Assembly: GCA_028871475.1 (NCBI GenBank)
Contig: JAGWMZ010000001.1
Span: 310,001 to 374,000 of the forward strand
Reading direction: 5' to 3'
DNA length: 64,000 bases
Origin: Sphingomonadales bacterium
GTDB lineage: Bacteria > Pseudomonadota > Alphaproteobacteria > Sphingomonadales > Sphingomonadaceae
Positions within the stretch are counted from its first letter, which is position 1. Every line of letters begins with the position of its first letter. This document shows positions 42,469 to 52,548 of the stretch, one piece after another. Below the pieces are notes generated by a model, which saw only the letters and a program-made list of their open reading frames with translations, was not told the origin of the DNA and made no database searches. The translations under genes and the position numbers were made by a program.

Positions 42469-43148
42469 GCCTGTTCATCCTGCCCGGCCTGATTTGCAAC
42501 CTGTCGATGTTTTCGGCAACATTGGCCGCCTTCCCCGGCGCCAGTGGTGTCGATGATTTCTACGGTGACTGCACCGATCTGGGCGCCATGGCAGAGCATG
42601 CCCTGGCCCGCGCGCCGGAACGTTTCGCGCTGCTGGGTCATTCCATGGGCGGGCGCATCGCGCTGGAAGTTGTGCGCCGCGCGCCTCAGCGCGTCACCGC
42701 CCTCATTCTGGCTGACACCGGCGTACATCTCCCCCCACCGGGCGAGCAGGACAAGCGCCATGCCCTGCGCGATATCGGCCGCGAACAGGGCTTTGCCGCG
42801 CTGGTCGATGCCTGGCTGCCCCCGATGCTGAGCCCCGCCGCGCGGGAGGATGCGACGCTGGTCGCCGCTCTGCGCGCCATGTGCCTGCGCGCCGGTCAGG
42901 CACGCTTTGAAGGGCAGACGCAGGCGCTGCTCACCCGGCCCGAGGTGGAAGGCCTGCTGCCCGCCATCACCGTGCCCACCCTGGCCATCACCGGCGAGTT
43001 CGACGCATGGAGCCCCTTGGCCCAGCATGAGCATATCGCGGCGCTGATCCCCGGCGCCACCGCTCTGGAAGTCCCCGGCGCGGGCCATATGCTGCCGGCA
43101 GAGGACGCCCCCGCCTTCAACGCTGCCATTGCGCGCCTGCTGGGGTAA
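42465..43148 (+). CDS. Alpha/beta hydrolase
   Basis: A 227-residue hydrolase with nucleophile elbow GHSMGG (Ser60), acid in GEFDAWSP (about 181) and His in GAGHMLP (about 207). The N-terminal FILPGLICNLSMFS provides the oxyanion region. A four-base ATGA overlap with the SDR gene suggests the two act together, perhaps on the same small molecule (inference). Substrate unknown. Confidence 0.88.
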   Translation: MSLFILPGLICNLSMFSATLAAFPGASGVDDFYGDCTDLGAMAEHALARAPERFALLGHSMGGRIALEVVRRAPQRVTALILADTGVHLPPPGEQDKRHALRDIGREQGFAALVDAWLPPMLSPAAREDATLVAALRAMCLRAGQARFEGQTQALLTRPEVEGLLPAITVPTLAITGEFDAWSPLAQHEHIAALIPGATALEVPGAGHMLPAEDAPAFNAAIARLLG

Positions 43149-43233
43149 TTCCTGCCCGGCAATGCTTGCCGACGCCCCCCCACCCTGCTAGTCGCCCGCG
43201 CTGATCCTTCCCTCCCAGCGGAGCGCCTGCCTC

Positions 43234-44445
43234 ATGTCTGACATCAAGCGCGTCGTTCTCGCCTATTCCGGCGGCCTCGACACTTCGGTCATCCTCAAGT
43301 GGCTGCAAGTCACCTACAATTGCGAGGTGGTGACCTTCACCGCCGATCTGGGCCAGGGTGAAGAGCTTGGGCCGGCCCGCGCCAAGGCCGAGCTGATGGG
43401 CGTGAAGCCCGAGCACATCTACATCGACGACCTGCGCGAAGAATTCGTGCGCGATTTCGTCTTCCCGATGATGCGCGCCAATGCCCGCTATGAAGGCGAC
43501 TATCTGTTGGGCACGTCGATCGCCCGCCCGCTGATCTCCAAGCGCCTTATCGAAATCGCGCGCGAGACCGGCGCGGATGCCGTGGCCCATGGCGCCACCG
43601 GCAAGGGCAACGACCAGGTCCGTTTCGAACTTTCCGCCTATGCGCTGGAACCGGGCATCAAGGTCATCGCCCCCTGGCGTGAGTGGGACCTGACCAGCCG
43701 CACCGCGCTCATCGCCTGGGCCGAACAGCACCAGATCCCCGTGCCCAAGGACAAGCGCGGCGAAAGCCCCTTCTCCACCGACGCCAACCTGCTGCACACC
43801 TCGTCCGAGGGCAAGGTGCTGGAAGATCCGTGGCAGGAAGTGCCGGATTACGTCTATTCGCGCACGGTTAACCCCGAGGATGCGCCCGACGCCCCCGAAT
43901 ATATCGAGATCGAATTCGAGAAGGGCGATGGCGTGGCGCTGAACGGCGAAACGATGAGCCCGGCGACGCTGCTGGCCGCCCTGAACGATCTGGGCCGCAA
44001 GCATGGTATCGGGCGGCTCGATCTGGTCGAGAACCGCTTCGTCGGCATGAAATCGCGCGGCATGTACGAAACGCCGGGCGGCGAGATCTATGCCCGCGCG
44101 CATCGCGGCATCGAGAGCATCACGCTGGATCGCGGCGCAGCTCACCTCAAGGATGAGCTGATGCCCAAATATGCCGAACTGATCTACAACGGCTTCTGGT
44201 TCAGCCCCGAGCGCGAAATGCTGCAGGCTGCCATCGACCAGTCGCAGGCCAAGGTTTCCGGCACCGTGCGCCTGAAGCTATACAAGGGCGGCGCCTATGT
44301 CGTGGGCCGCAAATCGCCCCACTCGCTGTATTCGGAGCGCCATGTGACGTTCGAGGATGACGCGGGCGCCTATGACCAGAAGGATGCGGCGGGCTTCATC
44401 AAGCTGAACGCGCTGCGTTTGAAGCTGCTGGCGAACCAGAAGTAA
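43234..44445 (+). CDS. argG: Argininosuccinate synthase
   Basis: ATP-dependent condensation of citrulline and aspartate in arginine synthesis. The 403-residue protein has the N-type ATP pyrophosphatase loop [16 protein letters not shown] (residues about 9-24), [37 protein letters not shown] and [18 protein letters not shown]. Length and order are typical of the bacterial type 1 enzyme. It has its own upstream gap of 85 bases and is followed by a GCGAGGG hairpin, so it is probably monocistronic. Confidence 0.97.
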   Translation: MSDIKRVVLAYSGGLDTSVILKWLQVTYNCEVVTFTADLGQGEELGPARAKAELMGVKPEHIYIDDLREEFVRDFVFPMMRANARYEGDYLLGTSIARPLISKRLIEIARETGADAVAHGATGKGNDQVRFELSAYALEPGIKVIAPWREWDLTSRTALIAWAEQHQIPVPKDKRGESPFSTDANLLHTSSEGKVLEDPWQEVPDYVYSRTVNPEDAPDAPEYIEIEFEKGDGVALNGETMSPATLLAALNDLGRKHGIGRLDLVENRFVGMKSRGMYETPGGEIYARAHRGIESITLDRGAAHLKDELMPKYAELIYNGFWFSPEREMLQAAIDQSQAKVSGTVRLKLYKGGAYVVGRKSPHSLYSERHVTFEDDAGAYDQKDAAGFIKLNALRLKLLANQK

Positions 44446-44457
44446 GAAAGGGATGGT

Positions 44458-44478
44458 GCGAGGGGGTTACCCCCTCGC
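44458..44478. repeat. GCGAGGG/CCCTCGC hairpin downstream of argG
   Basis: GCGAGGGGG-TTA-CCCCCTCGC is a perfect 9-bp stem beginning 12 bases after the argG stop, preceded by AAGAAAGGGATGGT and followed by GCTCCC, as at the rlmN copy. Confidence 0.8.
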
Positions 44479-44558
44479 GCTCCCATTTCGTCTCCCGGCG
44501 AGGGGTTTGATCTTTCCCGAAGCCGATTGCCCCGCCCTCACCGGCGGGGTTTTCCACT

Positions 44559-44801
44559 TCAATGGCGTCGCCGGAACTCAACCCATTGCGATCCTGCTGA
44601 ATGGAAAGTATCATACGGTGTATGCCGCAAGGCTTCGCGTATGGAGCTTCCCCTCCCTTTCGTGTTCGCCCAATATTGCGGGCGATCAGCGAATGGGGGC
44701 AAAGGCGCGCTGATAATCCGCTGTACATCCACAAAGCTGAGACGAAACTCTCGTGACGTCTGCCGGCGGCAGTAATCCGCCAAGGGCGCAAACTTGGCCA
44801 T
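44559..44801 (-). CDS. DUF7662-like small protein (second of a tandem pair)
   Basis: An 80-residue protein whose pattern KFAPLADYCRRQ...FRLSFVDVQRI...PLPPFADRPQYWAN fits the DUF7662 outline, as in the gene just upstream. It is shorter and more diverged than its neighbour, and its C-terminal half (SAGSQWVEFRRRH) is equivalent to the KISFVRSG strand. The ATG at 44801 has AGGAG seven bases upstream, partly overlapping the stop of the first gene, so both are on one message. The frame is open to 44888 but that extension lies in the upstream gene. Function unknown; it could also be a decaying copy. Confidence 0.65.
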   Translation of the reverse strand: MAKFAPLADYCRRQTSREFRLSFVDVQRIISAPLPPFADRPQYWANTKGRGSSIREALRHTPYDTFHSAGSQWVEFRRRH

Positions 44802-44811
44802 GTCTCGTCTC

Positions 44812-45186
44812 CTATGCCTTGATGATGATCTCGATTTGTAAAGGATCGATGCCCAAAGTAAGAGCCAGCCCCTCTTTTGCTTCAGCAATCGTCAAATATT
44901 CACTCCCATCCCGTTTCTCCGAGCGCAGAGCCGCTGCTGCCCCCCGCTCTCCCGAACGCACAAAAGAAATCTTTTCAGCCGCCATATCCAGGCCATTCGT
45001 CCGCCACCCAGCTTTCAACCAGGCCAATGACTGTGCACGGGGATTATTGGACCACCATGCCTGATACAGCCGAGCGCTGTCAGGCAACGGAAAGCCCAAA
45101 ACGCCTTCCAGTGTATGAAAAGTCACATCCCACTGACCGACCTCCAAGCCAGCCAGATATTCCGTCAAGCGTTCATATTTGCTCAT
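44812..45186 (-). CDS. DUF7662-like small protein (first of a tandem pair)
   Basis: A 124-residue soluble protein: KYERLTEYLAGLEVGQWDVTFHTLEGVLGFPLPDSARLYQAWWSNN, then AWLKAGWRTNGLDMAAEKISFVR, matches the DUF7662 pattern as I recall it (LTFxEIExILGxPLPxSARxxxAWW). A C-terminal extension, YLTIAEAKEGLALTLGIDPLQIEIIIKA, looks like a small separate helical/strand module. The ATG at 45186 follows GGAGG with five bases between; an upstream Met is less likely. A perfect 12-bp palindrome lies 41-74 bases upstream. The family has no established function; some members occur in variable genomic positions. Confidence 0.78.
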   Translation of the reverse strand: MSKYERLTEYLAGLEVGQWDVTFHTLEGVLGFPLPDSARLYQAWWSNNPRAQSLAWLKAGWRTNGLDMAAEKISFVRSGERGAAAALRSEKRDGSEYLTIAEAKEGLALTLGIDPLQIEIIIKA

Positions 45187-45226
45187 GCTCACCTCCATCG
45201 GCAAGCATGCCTATCATCAAAAAAGA

Positions 45227-45260
45227 AATGTATGTCAATTTAATTATTTTGACATACATT
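45227..45260 (-). promoter_or_regulatory. Perfect 12-bp palindrome, candidate operator of the DUF7662-like pair
   Basis: AATGTATGTCAA (45227-45238) and TTGACATACATT (45249-45260) are exact reverse complements across an AT-rich 10-base gap. The minus-strand half includes TTGACA, a consensus -35 box, in the right direction for the small genes. The other end overlaps the uvrA stop codon. The surrounding DNA is much more AT-rich than the rest of the window. Confidence 0.7.
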
Positions 45261-48153
45261 ATTGCGCCAACAACGGCTTCAGATAATGCCCCGTAAAGCT
45301 GGCCTTGTTCTTCGCCACCTGTTCGGGCGTGCCTTCGGCCACAATCGTGCCGCCGCGCACGCCGCCTTCCGGCCCCATGTCGATGATCCAGTCCGCCGTC
45401 TTGATGACATCGAGATTATGCTCGATCACCACCACGCTGTTGCCCTGATCGACCAGCCGGTGCAGCACCTCCAGCAGCTTGCGCACATCCTCGAAATGCA
45501 GGCCCGTGGTTGGCTCATCCAGCACATAGAGCGTCTTGCCCGTGGAACGGCGCGCCAGCTCCTTGGCCAGCTTTACCCGCTGCGCCTCGCCACCTGACAG
45601 CGTCGTCGCCTGCTGGCCGACCTTCACATAGCCGAGCCCCACCTCGTTGAGCATATGCATCCGCTCGCGGATCGGCGGCACATTGGCAAAGAAGCTCTCG
45701 GCATCCTCGATCGTCATGTCGAGCACATCGGCAATCGAGTGCCCCTTGAACTTCACCTCAAGAGTCTCGCGATTATAGCGCTTTCCGTTGCATTCCTCGC
45801 AGGTCACATAGACATCGGGCAGGAAGTGCATCTCGATCTTGATCAGGCCGTCGCCCTGGCAGACCTCGCAGCGCCCGCCCTTGACGTTGAAGCTGAACCG
45901 CCCGGCCTTATAGCCACGTGCCTGCGCCTCGGGCAGCCCGGCAAACCAGTCGCGGATCAGCGTGAAGGCGCCGGTATAGGTCGCCGGGTTCGAGCGCGGG
46001 GTGCGGCCGATGGGCGACTGGTCGATCTCGATCACCTTGTCGCAGTTTTCCAGCCCCACGATCCGGTCATGCGCGCCGGCGATGATCCGCGCTCCATTGA
46101 GCGTGCGCGAAGCGCCAGCCTGCAACGTATCCAGCGTCAGCGTCGACTTGCCCGAGCCTGACACGCCGGTCACGCAGCAGAACGTGCCCAGCGGAAAACG
46201 CGCCGTCACACCCTTCAAATTGTTGGCCCGCGCATTCTCCACCACAATGGCCTTGCCATTGCCCTTGCGCCGCTCGGCCGGCACCTCGATCTTGCGCGCT
46301 CCGGTCAGATACTGGCCGGTAAGGCTGTTCGGATTGGCCAGAATGTCGGCCAGGGAACCCTCGGCGACCACCTCGCCGCCATGCACACCGGCACCCGGGC
46401 CAAGGTCCACGACATAATCGGCAGCGCGGATCGCATCCTCGTCATGCTCGACCACGATCACCGTATTGCCCAGATCGCGCAGCCGCTTGAGCGTCGCCAG
46501 CAGCATGTCATTGTCGCGCTGGTGCAACCCGATGCTCGGCTCGTCCAGCACATACAAAACGCCCGACAGCCCACTGCCGATCTGGCTGGCAAGACGGATA
46601 CGCTGCGATTCACCGCCCGACAGCGTGCCGCTGGTGCGGTCGAGATTGAGGTAATCCAGCCCCACATTGTTCAGAAAACCAAGCCGCTCGTTGATCTCTT
46701 TCAGAATGGCCTTGGCGATCTGCTTCTGCTGGTCGGTCAGCTTCTCCTCCAGCGTGGAGAACCACGCCAGCGCATCGGCCACGCTCAGCCGCACACCATC
46801 GGCAATGTCGCTGCCAGCCACCTTCACCGCCAAAGCCTCGGGCTTCAAACGCTTGCCCTCACACACCTCGCAAGGCTGGGCCGTCTGATATTTACCCAGT
46901 TCCTCGCGCATGAAGGCGCTTTCAGTCTGCAACATGCGGCGGTTCAAATTGCCAATCACCCCCTCGAAGGGCTTGGTCACCGTATAGAGCTTCTTGCCAT
47001 CCATAAAGGTCAGCGGCACCGGCGTCTTGCCCGTGCCATAGAGAATGACCACCCGCGCCTCCACAGGCAGGTCATGCCATGCGGTTTCCAGCGCAAAACC
47101 ATAATGTTTGGCCAGCGAGGCGAGCACTTGCATATAATAGGGCGAAGGCGGGTTTGACTTGGCCCAGGGAACCACGGCCCCCGCCTTGATCGACAGCGCC
47201 TCATTGGGCACCACCAGTTGCGGGTCGAACAGCAGCTTTTCGCCCAGGCCATCGCAGGCCGGACACGCCCCCTGCGGCGCGTTGAAGGAAAACAGACGCG
47301 GCTCGATCGACTCAATCGTGAACCCGCTCACCGGACAGGCGAATTTTTCGGAAAACACGATACGATTGGCCGGAACACCCGCGCCTTTCAGGTTTTTACC
47401 CTTGGTCTCGCCTTCGCGCCCCGGCACCACACCATCGGCAAGGTCGATATAGGCCAGCCCATCGGCCAGTTTCAAAGCCTGCTCGAAACTGTCGGCCAGG
47501 CGGCTCTGGATGCCATCCTTCACCGCCACGCGGTCGACCACCACCTCGATGTCATGTTTGTATTTCTTGTCGAGCGCGGGCACCTCCTCGATGGCATACA
47601 TCTCGCCATCGACGCGCAGACGGGTGTAGCCGGCCTTCTGCCACTCGGCGATTTCCTTGCGATATTCGCCCTTGCGACCGCGCACGGCCGGGGCCAGCAG
47701 ATAGGCGCGCGTCCCCTCGGGCAGGGCCATCACCCGGTCCACCATCTGCGTCACCGTCTGCGCCGCGATCGGCAGACCGGTGGCGGGCGAATAGGGCACG
47801 CCGACCCGCGCCCAGAGCAGGCGCATGTAATCGTAAATCTCAGTCACCGTCGCCACGGTCGAACGCGGGTTGCGGCTCGTCGTCTTCTGCTCGATGGAAA
47901 TCGCGGGGCTCAGCCCGTCGATATGCTCGACATCGGGCTTCTGCATCATCTCCAGAAACTGGCGCGCATAGGCCGAAAGGCTCTCGACATAGCGCCTTTG
48001 CCCCTCGGCATAGATCGTATCAAACGCCAGCGACGATTTGCCCGAGCCCGAAAGGCCCGTGATGACGATCAGGCTGTCGCGGGGCAGGGAAATGTCCACG
48101 CCCTTGAGGTTATGCTCACGCGCGCCGCGCACGGTAATGTGGGAGAGACTCAT
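45259..48153 (-). CDS. uvrA: UvrABC excision nuclease subunit A
   Basis: Damage-recognition ATPase of nucleotide excision repair. The 964-residue protein has two ABC modules: Walker [20 protein letters not shown] near residue 32 and [15 protein letters not shown] in the second half, signatures [14 protein letters not shown] and [14 protein letters not shown], zinc-finger [10 protein letters not shown] and [19 protein letters not shown]...[10 protein letters not shown], and the UvrA segment [18 protein letters not shown]. The ATG at 48153 is the family start; the frame open to 48243 is rejected. Its stop codon lies inside the palindrome of the small-gene operon. Confidence 0.97.
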   Translation of the reverse strand: MSLSHITVRGAREHNLKGVDISLPRDSLIVITGLSGSGKSSLAFDTIYAEGQRRYVESLSAYARQFLEMMQKPDVEHIDGLSPAISIEQKTTSRNPRSTVATVTEIYDYMRLLWARVGVPYSPATGLPIAAQTVTQMVDRVMALPEGTRAYLLAPAVRGRKGEYRKEIAEWQKAGYTRLRVDGEMYAIEEVPALDKKYKHDIEVVVDRVAVKDGIQSRLADSFEQALKLADGLAYIDLADGVVPGREGETKGKNLKGAGVPANRIVFSEKFACPVSGFTIESIEPRLFSFNAPQGACPACDGLGEKLLFDPQLVVPNEALSIKAGAVVPWAKSNPPSPYYMQVLASLAKHYGFALETAWHDLPVEARVVILYGTGKTPVPLTFMDGKKLYTVTKPFEGVIGNLNRRMLQTESAFMREELGKYQTAQPCEVCEGKRLKPEALAVKVAGSDIADGVRLSVADALAWFSTLEEKLTDQQKQIAKAILKEINERLGFLNNVGLDYLNLDRTSGTLSGGESQRIRLASQIGSGLSGVLYVLDEPSIGLHQRDNDMLLATLKRLRDLGNTVIVVEHDEDAIRAADYVVDLGPGAGVHGGEVVAEGSLADILANPNSLTGQYLTGARKIEVPAERRKGNGKAIVVENARANNLKGVTARFPLGTFCCVTGVSGSGKSTLTLDTLQAGASRTLNGARIIAGAHDRIVGLENCDKVIEIDQSPIGRTPRSNPATYTGAFTLIRDWFAGLPEAQARGYKAGRFSFNVKGGRCEVCQGDGLIKIEMHFLPDVYVTCEECNGKRYNRETLEVKFKGHSIADVLDMTIEDAESFFANVPPIRERMHMLNEVGLGYVKVGQQATTLSGGEAQRVKLAKELARRSTGKTLYVLDEPTTGLHFEDVRKLLEVLHRLVDQGNSVVVIEHNLDVIKTADWIIDMGPEGGVRGGTIVAEGTPEQVAKNKASFTGHYLKPLLAQ

Positions 48154-48401
48154 GGGCGCCCATGTTCCAGATTTGTTCGACCGTGGCAAGGTCGTTTCTG
48201 CCGCCCGGACCTGCCCCTGCGGGCAAGGCATGCGCGGCATCATCGCGCCCGGCCTTCAGACTTTAATCTTTACCAGCGCGATGCGTGCCGGATTGGAACG
48301 GTGCGGAATCGGCGGATGCGCAGGCGGGCCGATGGGTTTAGCACCGCGCCTGTCACCCTGAACATATCCATAGACATCCATAAACAAAGGCCCCGGCGCG
48401 G

Positions 48402-49631
48402 ATGACACCGCCTTGCGGCGCCACGGCGCCCACTCCCTTCCGGCCCCTGTCGGCCCAGTTGATCGCGGATGCTCCCGTCGGCGACGATTTTCATGCGCGT
48501 CTGCCGCGCAGGGCCCTGTCGATCGCCGCGGGCCGGGCCCACGCCCATCGGCGCGAGTTGGGCATGCGCCTTGCGGCCCTGTGCCTCACGGTGATGATCG
48601 TGATGGCCAGTTGGCAGGTGCAGGCGGGCCAGCAGACAGGCGGCATCGCCGGCCCATCCGTCCAGACGCCCGATGAGCGCCTTCGCGCCATGCCGTTCGA
48701 AACGCCGGGCGACAGCTTTCCCGGCTCGGCCTATTATTATCTGGCGCAAGACCATGCCGGTGACGGGCAGGACACACTGACCCCCGGCACACATGGCGAT
48801 GGAGAGGCCACCAGCGCCCATACGCCGGGCGGGCTGACCGATGCCGGTCCCTCGGCCCGTGCTCTCATCGCCCGCGGCGGCACCGATTATGCCCGCGCGC
48901 TCGATTGCCTGACCGCCGCCGTCTATTATGAAGCCGCCAGCGAGCCCGACGATGGCCAGCGCGCCGTGGCACAGGTGGTGCTTAATCGCCTCGCCCATCC
49001 CAGCTTTCCCAAGACTGTCTGTGGCGTTGTCTATCAAGGCTCCGAAAGGGCGACTGGCTGCCAGTTCACCTTCGCCTGCGACGGGGCCATGCTGCGCCCG
49101 CGTTCCGCCTATTTCTGGGACCGTGCCCGGCAGGTCGCCCGCGCGGCACTGGCGGGCTATGTCTTTGCGCCGGTGGGGCTGGCCACGCATTATCACACCT
49201 TCGCCGTCCATCCCTATTGGGACGGGGCGATGAATTTCATCGGCCAGATCGGCGCGCATCGCTTCTTCCGCTTTCCCGGCGTCGCAGGTGTACCGGCAGC
49301 CTTCCATTTCGCGTGGAACGGCGCCGAACCCCTGCCTGGCCCGCATCCCAGACTGGCAACGGCCGCCGTAAGCGGCAGCGATGCAACCGATCCTCTGGCG
49401 CTGGAGCGCGCCTATGAAGCCGGCCTGAAACAGGCCGGCGGGCAGGCGGCGATGGTGCAGCCCGTCGCCGTGCTGTCACCCGCCCCCTTGGCCTATGCCG
49501 CGCCGGCCTATACCGCCGTTGTGATGAGGCAGGGCGGCGACGGAGCCTATCGCGCCTCGGGCCTTCCCGAGGGCAATACCGTCCACAGCGCCTATCAGGA
49601 CAGCGGCCGCTGGATCGCCACGCCGCAGTAA
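48402..49631 (+). CDS. SleB-type cell wall hydrolase
   Basis: A 409-residue membrane-anchored protein. One membrane segment (LAALCLTVMIVMASWQVQAG, about residues 57-76) precedes a linker and a Hydrolase_2 domain: LTAAVYYEAASEPDDGQRAVAQVVLNR (Glu of YYEA is the predicted catalytic acid), HPSFPKTVCGVVYQGS, GCQFTFACDG and VGLATHYHT. The fold is that of the spore-cortex enzyme SleB, but non-sporulating alphaproteobacteria use such proteins in peptidoglycan turnover. The C-terminus is Ala/Pro-rich and not conserved. A start at 48564 just before the membrane segment is an alternative. Confidence 0.85.
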   Translation: MTPPCGATAPTPFRPLSAQLIADAPVGDDFHARLPRRALSIAAGRAHAHRRELGMRLAALCLTVMIVMASWQVQAGQQTGGIAGPSVQTPDERLRAMPFETPGDSFPGSAYYYLAQDHAGDGQDTLTPGTHGDGEATSAHTPGGLTDAGPSARALIARGGTDYARALDCLTAAVYYEAASEPDDGQRAVAQVVLNRLAHPSFPKTVCGVVYQGSERATGCQFTFACDGAMLRPRSAYFWDRARQVARAALAGYVFAPVGLATHYHTFAVHPYWDGAMNFIGQIGAHRFFRFPGVAGVPAAFHFAWNGAEPLPGPHPRLATAAVSGSDATDPLALERAYEAGLKQAGGQAAMVQPVAVLSPAPLAYAAPAYTAVVMRQGGDGAYRASGLPEGNTVHSAYQDSGRWIATPQ

Positions 49632-49747
49632 GGCACAAACCCGCCCGCTCAACATTTCGATAACCAAGCCGCAACACAAAGGCTTAGCTCCTCGCGTTCT
49701 ACAAGTGGTGCATCGCCACATACCCAGGGAACAAGGAAGCTCTTATC

Positions 49748-50065
49748 ATGTCGATCCGTTTCGCAGCGGCGGGCAGCGGCGAATGTCTGGCGGTTGCCCG
49801 TGTGCTTGCCCGGCGCAGGCTGTCCATCCGCGATGCGGCCAATGATGTCGATGCCTGCATCAGCGACGATGTGTTGCTGGTCAGTTCACTGCGCCATTTC
49901 GCGCTTCATGGCCTCGGGGCCGCGCGGGAAGCGGGGCGCCTGGCACAGGAGGCCCGCAACCAGCAGGATCTGGAACGCTACCACCACTGGCTGGCAATCT
50001 GCCGCCATCTCGACCGCCGCATGGCCGCCCGTATGGAAGCGGCCTGCCAGCGGGCGGGGCTCTGA
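49748..50065 (+). CDS. Small conserved-looking hypothetical protein
   Basis: Not recognised. A 105-residue soluble protein, mainly helical, rich in Arg, Ala and His, with LLVSSLRHFALHGLGAAREAGRLAQEARNQQDLERYHHWLAICRHLDRRMAARM as the long amphipathic part (positions about 43-96). AGGAAG sits nine bases before the ATG, a good ribosome site, and the gene has its own short upstream gap after the cell wall hydrolase, so it is likely real. There is no leader or membrane segment and no nucleic-acid-binding motif that I can identify. Confidence 0.7.
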   Translation: MSIRFAAAGSGECLAVARVLARRRLSIRDAANDVDACISDDVLLVSSLRHFALHGLGAAREAGRLAQEARNQQDLERYHHWLAICRHLDRRMAARMEAACQRAGL

Positions 50066-50111
50066 TCTCGCGGCATCCGCAGGCCAATCTGCCGGGTCGC
50101 CACGACAGTGA

Positions 50112-50139
50112 GTCGGCTGCCGCCTTGCCGGCAGCCGAC
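50112..50139. terminator. Hairpin after the small hypothetical gene
   Basis: GTCGGCTGCCG and CGGCAGCCGAC pair perfectly over 11 bp around a 6-base loop, 47 bases after the preceding stop. There is no U tract, so it may stabilise a 3' end or act with Rho rather than terminate by itself. Confidence 0.6.
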
Positions 50140-50192
50140 CGCCCCATGCGAAGGTCGCATGAACGCATACCCTCCACCTCAAAATCCGAGAC

Positions 50193-50224
50193 CCACATTG
50201 AGCCATATGGGTTCATCAATGTGG
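50193..50224. promoter_or_regulatory. Interrupted palindrome upstream of mdh
   Basis: CCACATTGA and TCAATGTGG are 9-bp inverted arms around a 14-base centre that itself contains the palindrome CCATATGG. It sits directly before the AT-rich candidate promoter of mdh. A regulator site is plausible; AAAAAC-TG-GTTTTT just after it could instead make this a terminator region. Confidence 0.45.
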
Positions 50225-50253
50225 TAAAAACTGGTTTTTCCCTGATTTATTGA

Positions 50254-51429
<1,176 letters not shown>

Positions 51430-51442
51430 TCCCTCTCTCCAT

Positions 51443-51471
51443 CGGGTGCCTGCCAGCAAGGCGGGCACCCG
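51443..51471 (+). other. Intercistronic hairpin, mdh/sucD
   Basis: CGGGTGCCTGCC pairs with GGCGGGCACCCG over 12 bp with one G-U, around AGCAA. No U tract follows. It lies where sucC would normally be and may stabilise or process the mRNA. Confidence 0.7.
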
Positions 51472-51508
51472 TTGACAGTCTGCCTCCCTCGCCTACTCGG
51501 AGACACCC

Positions 51509-52399
51509 ATGTCGATCCTGATTAACAAGAATACCAAGGTCATTACCCAGGGCATGACCGGCAAAACCGGTACGTTCCACACGCAGCAGGCTCTGGCCTA
51601 TGGCACGCAGATGGTTGGCGGCGTGACGCCCGGCAAGGGTGGCACCACCCATGACGAAACCGGCCTGCCCATCTGGAACACCGTGGCCGAGGCCAAGGCC
51701 GTTTCGGGTGCGACCGCTTCGGTCATCTACGTTCCGCCGCCATTCGCCGCAGACTCGATCCTCGAAGCGATCGACGCCGAGATCGAGCTGATCGTGGCGA
51801 TCACCGAAGGCATCCCCGTCGCCGACATGGTCCGCGTGAAGCGCGCGCTGTCCGGCTCGAAGTCGCGCCTGATCGGCCCGAACTGCCCCGGCGTGCTGAC
51901 GCCGAACGAGTGCAAGATCGGCATCATGCCCGGCAACATCTTCAAGAAGGGCTCGGTGGGCGTCGTCTCGCGTTCGGGCACCCTTACCTATGAAGCCGTG
52001 TTCCAGACCAGCAACATCGGCCTTGGCCAGACCACGGCCGTGGGCATCGGCGGCGACCCGGTCAACGGCACCAACTTCATCGACGTGCTGGAACTGTTCC
52101 TGGCCGACGATGAAACCAAGTCGATCATCATGATCGGCGAGATCGGCGGCAGCGCCGAGGAAGAAGCCGCCCAGTTCCTGAAGGACGAGGCCAAGAAGGG
52201 CCGCAAGAAGCCGATGGCCGGCTTCATCGCGGGCCGCACGGCGCCTCCGGGCCGCCGCATGGGCCATGCCGGTGCCATCGTCTCGGGCGGCCAGGGCGGC
52301 GCGGAAGACAAGATCGCGGCCATGGAAGCGGCCGGGATCAAGGTCTCGTCCAGCCCCTCGCTGCTGGGCGAAACCCTGGCCGAAGTGCTCAAGGGTTAA
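51509..52399 (+). CDS. sucD: Succinate-CoA ligase (ADP-forming) subunit alpha
   Basis: With SucC, converts succinyl-CoA to succinate while making ATP or GTP. The 296-residue protein has [19 protein letters not shown], the CoA-binding [22 protein letters not shown], and [17 protein letters not shown] with the phosphorylated histidine at about residue 253. Length and start are normal. The beta subunit gene sucC is not next to it in this window, which is unusual compared with E. coli, where sucC immediately precedes sucD. Confidence 0.97.
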   Translation: MSILINKNTKVITQGMTGKTGTFHTQQALAYGTQMVGGVTPGKGGTTHDETGLPIWNTVAEAKAVSGATASVIYVPPPFAADSILEAIDAEIELIVAITEGIPVADMVRVKRALSGSKSRLIGPNCPGVLTPNECKIGIMPGNIFKKGSVGVVSRSGTLTYEAVFQTSNIGLGQTTAVGIGGDPVNGTNFIDVLELFLADDETKSIIMIGEIGGSAEEEAAQFLKDEAKKGRKKPMAGFIAGRTAPPGRRMGHAGAIVSGGQGGAEDKIAAMEAAGIKVSSSPSLLGETLAEVLKG

Positions 52400-52408
52400 T
52401 GTGTTTGG

Positions 52409-52445
52409 CCGGGTGTGGTGGCCATGCAAGGTTCACCACACCCGG
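52409..52445 (+). other. Intercistronic hairpin, sucD/sucA
   Basis: CCGGGTGTGGTG and CACCACACCCGG form a perfect 12-bp stem with a 13-base loop, starting 10 bases after the sucD stop. No U tract follows. It could be an attenuating terminator or an mRNA stabiliser that sets the ratio of sucD to the downstream dehydrogenase genes. Confidence 0.75.
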
Positions 52446-52548
52446 TGCTTGAACGAATGACATGTCTCGCGCCTGCCCCATCCGGGGGCCCGCGCCGACA
52501 GATGACTGCATGATGGAGCGCCGGACCAGACCGGCGGAGGTGATTCCC

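Noticed and set aside
41728..43148. Possible biosynthetic cluster of PhzF, SDR and hydrolase genes
   Set aside because: The PhzF gene is on the other strand and no other pathway genes are present; only the SDR-hydrolase coupling is supported.
44453..44713. 86-codon plus-strand frame after argG
   Set aside because: It begins in the hairpin after argG and is antisense to the second DUF7662-like gene, which has a good ribosome site.
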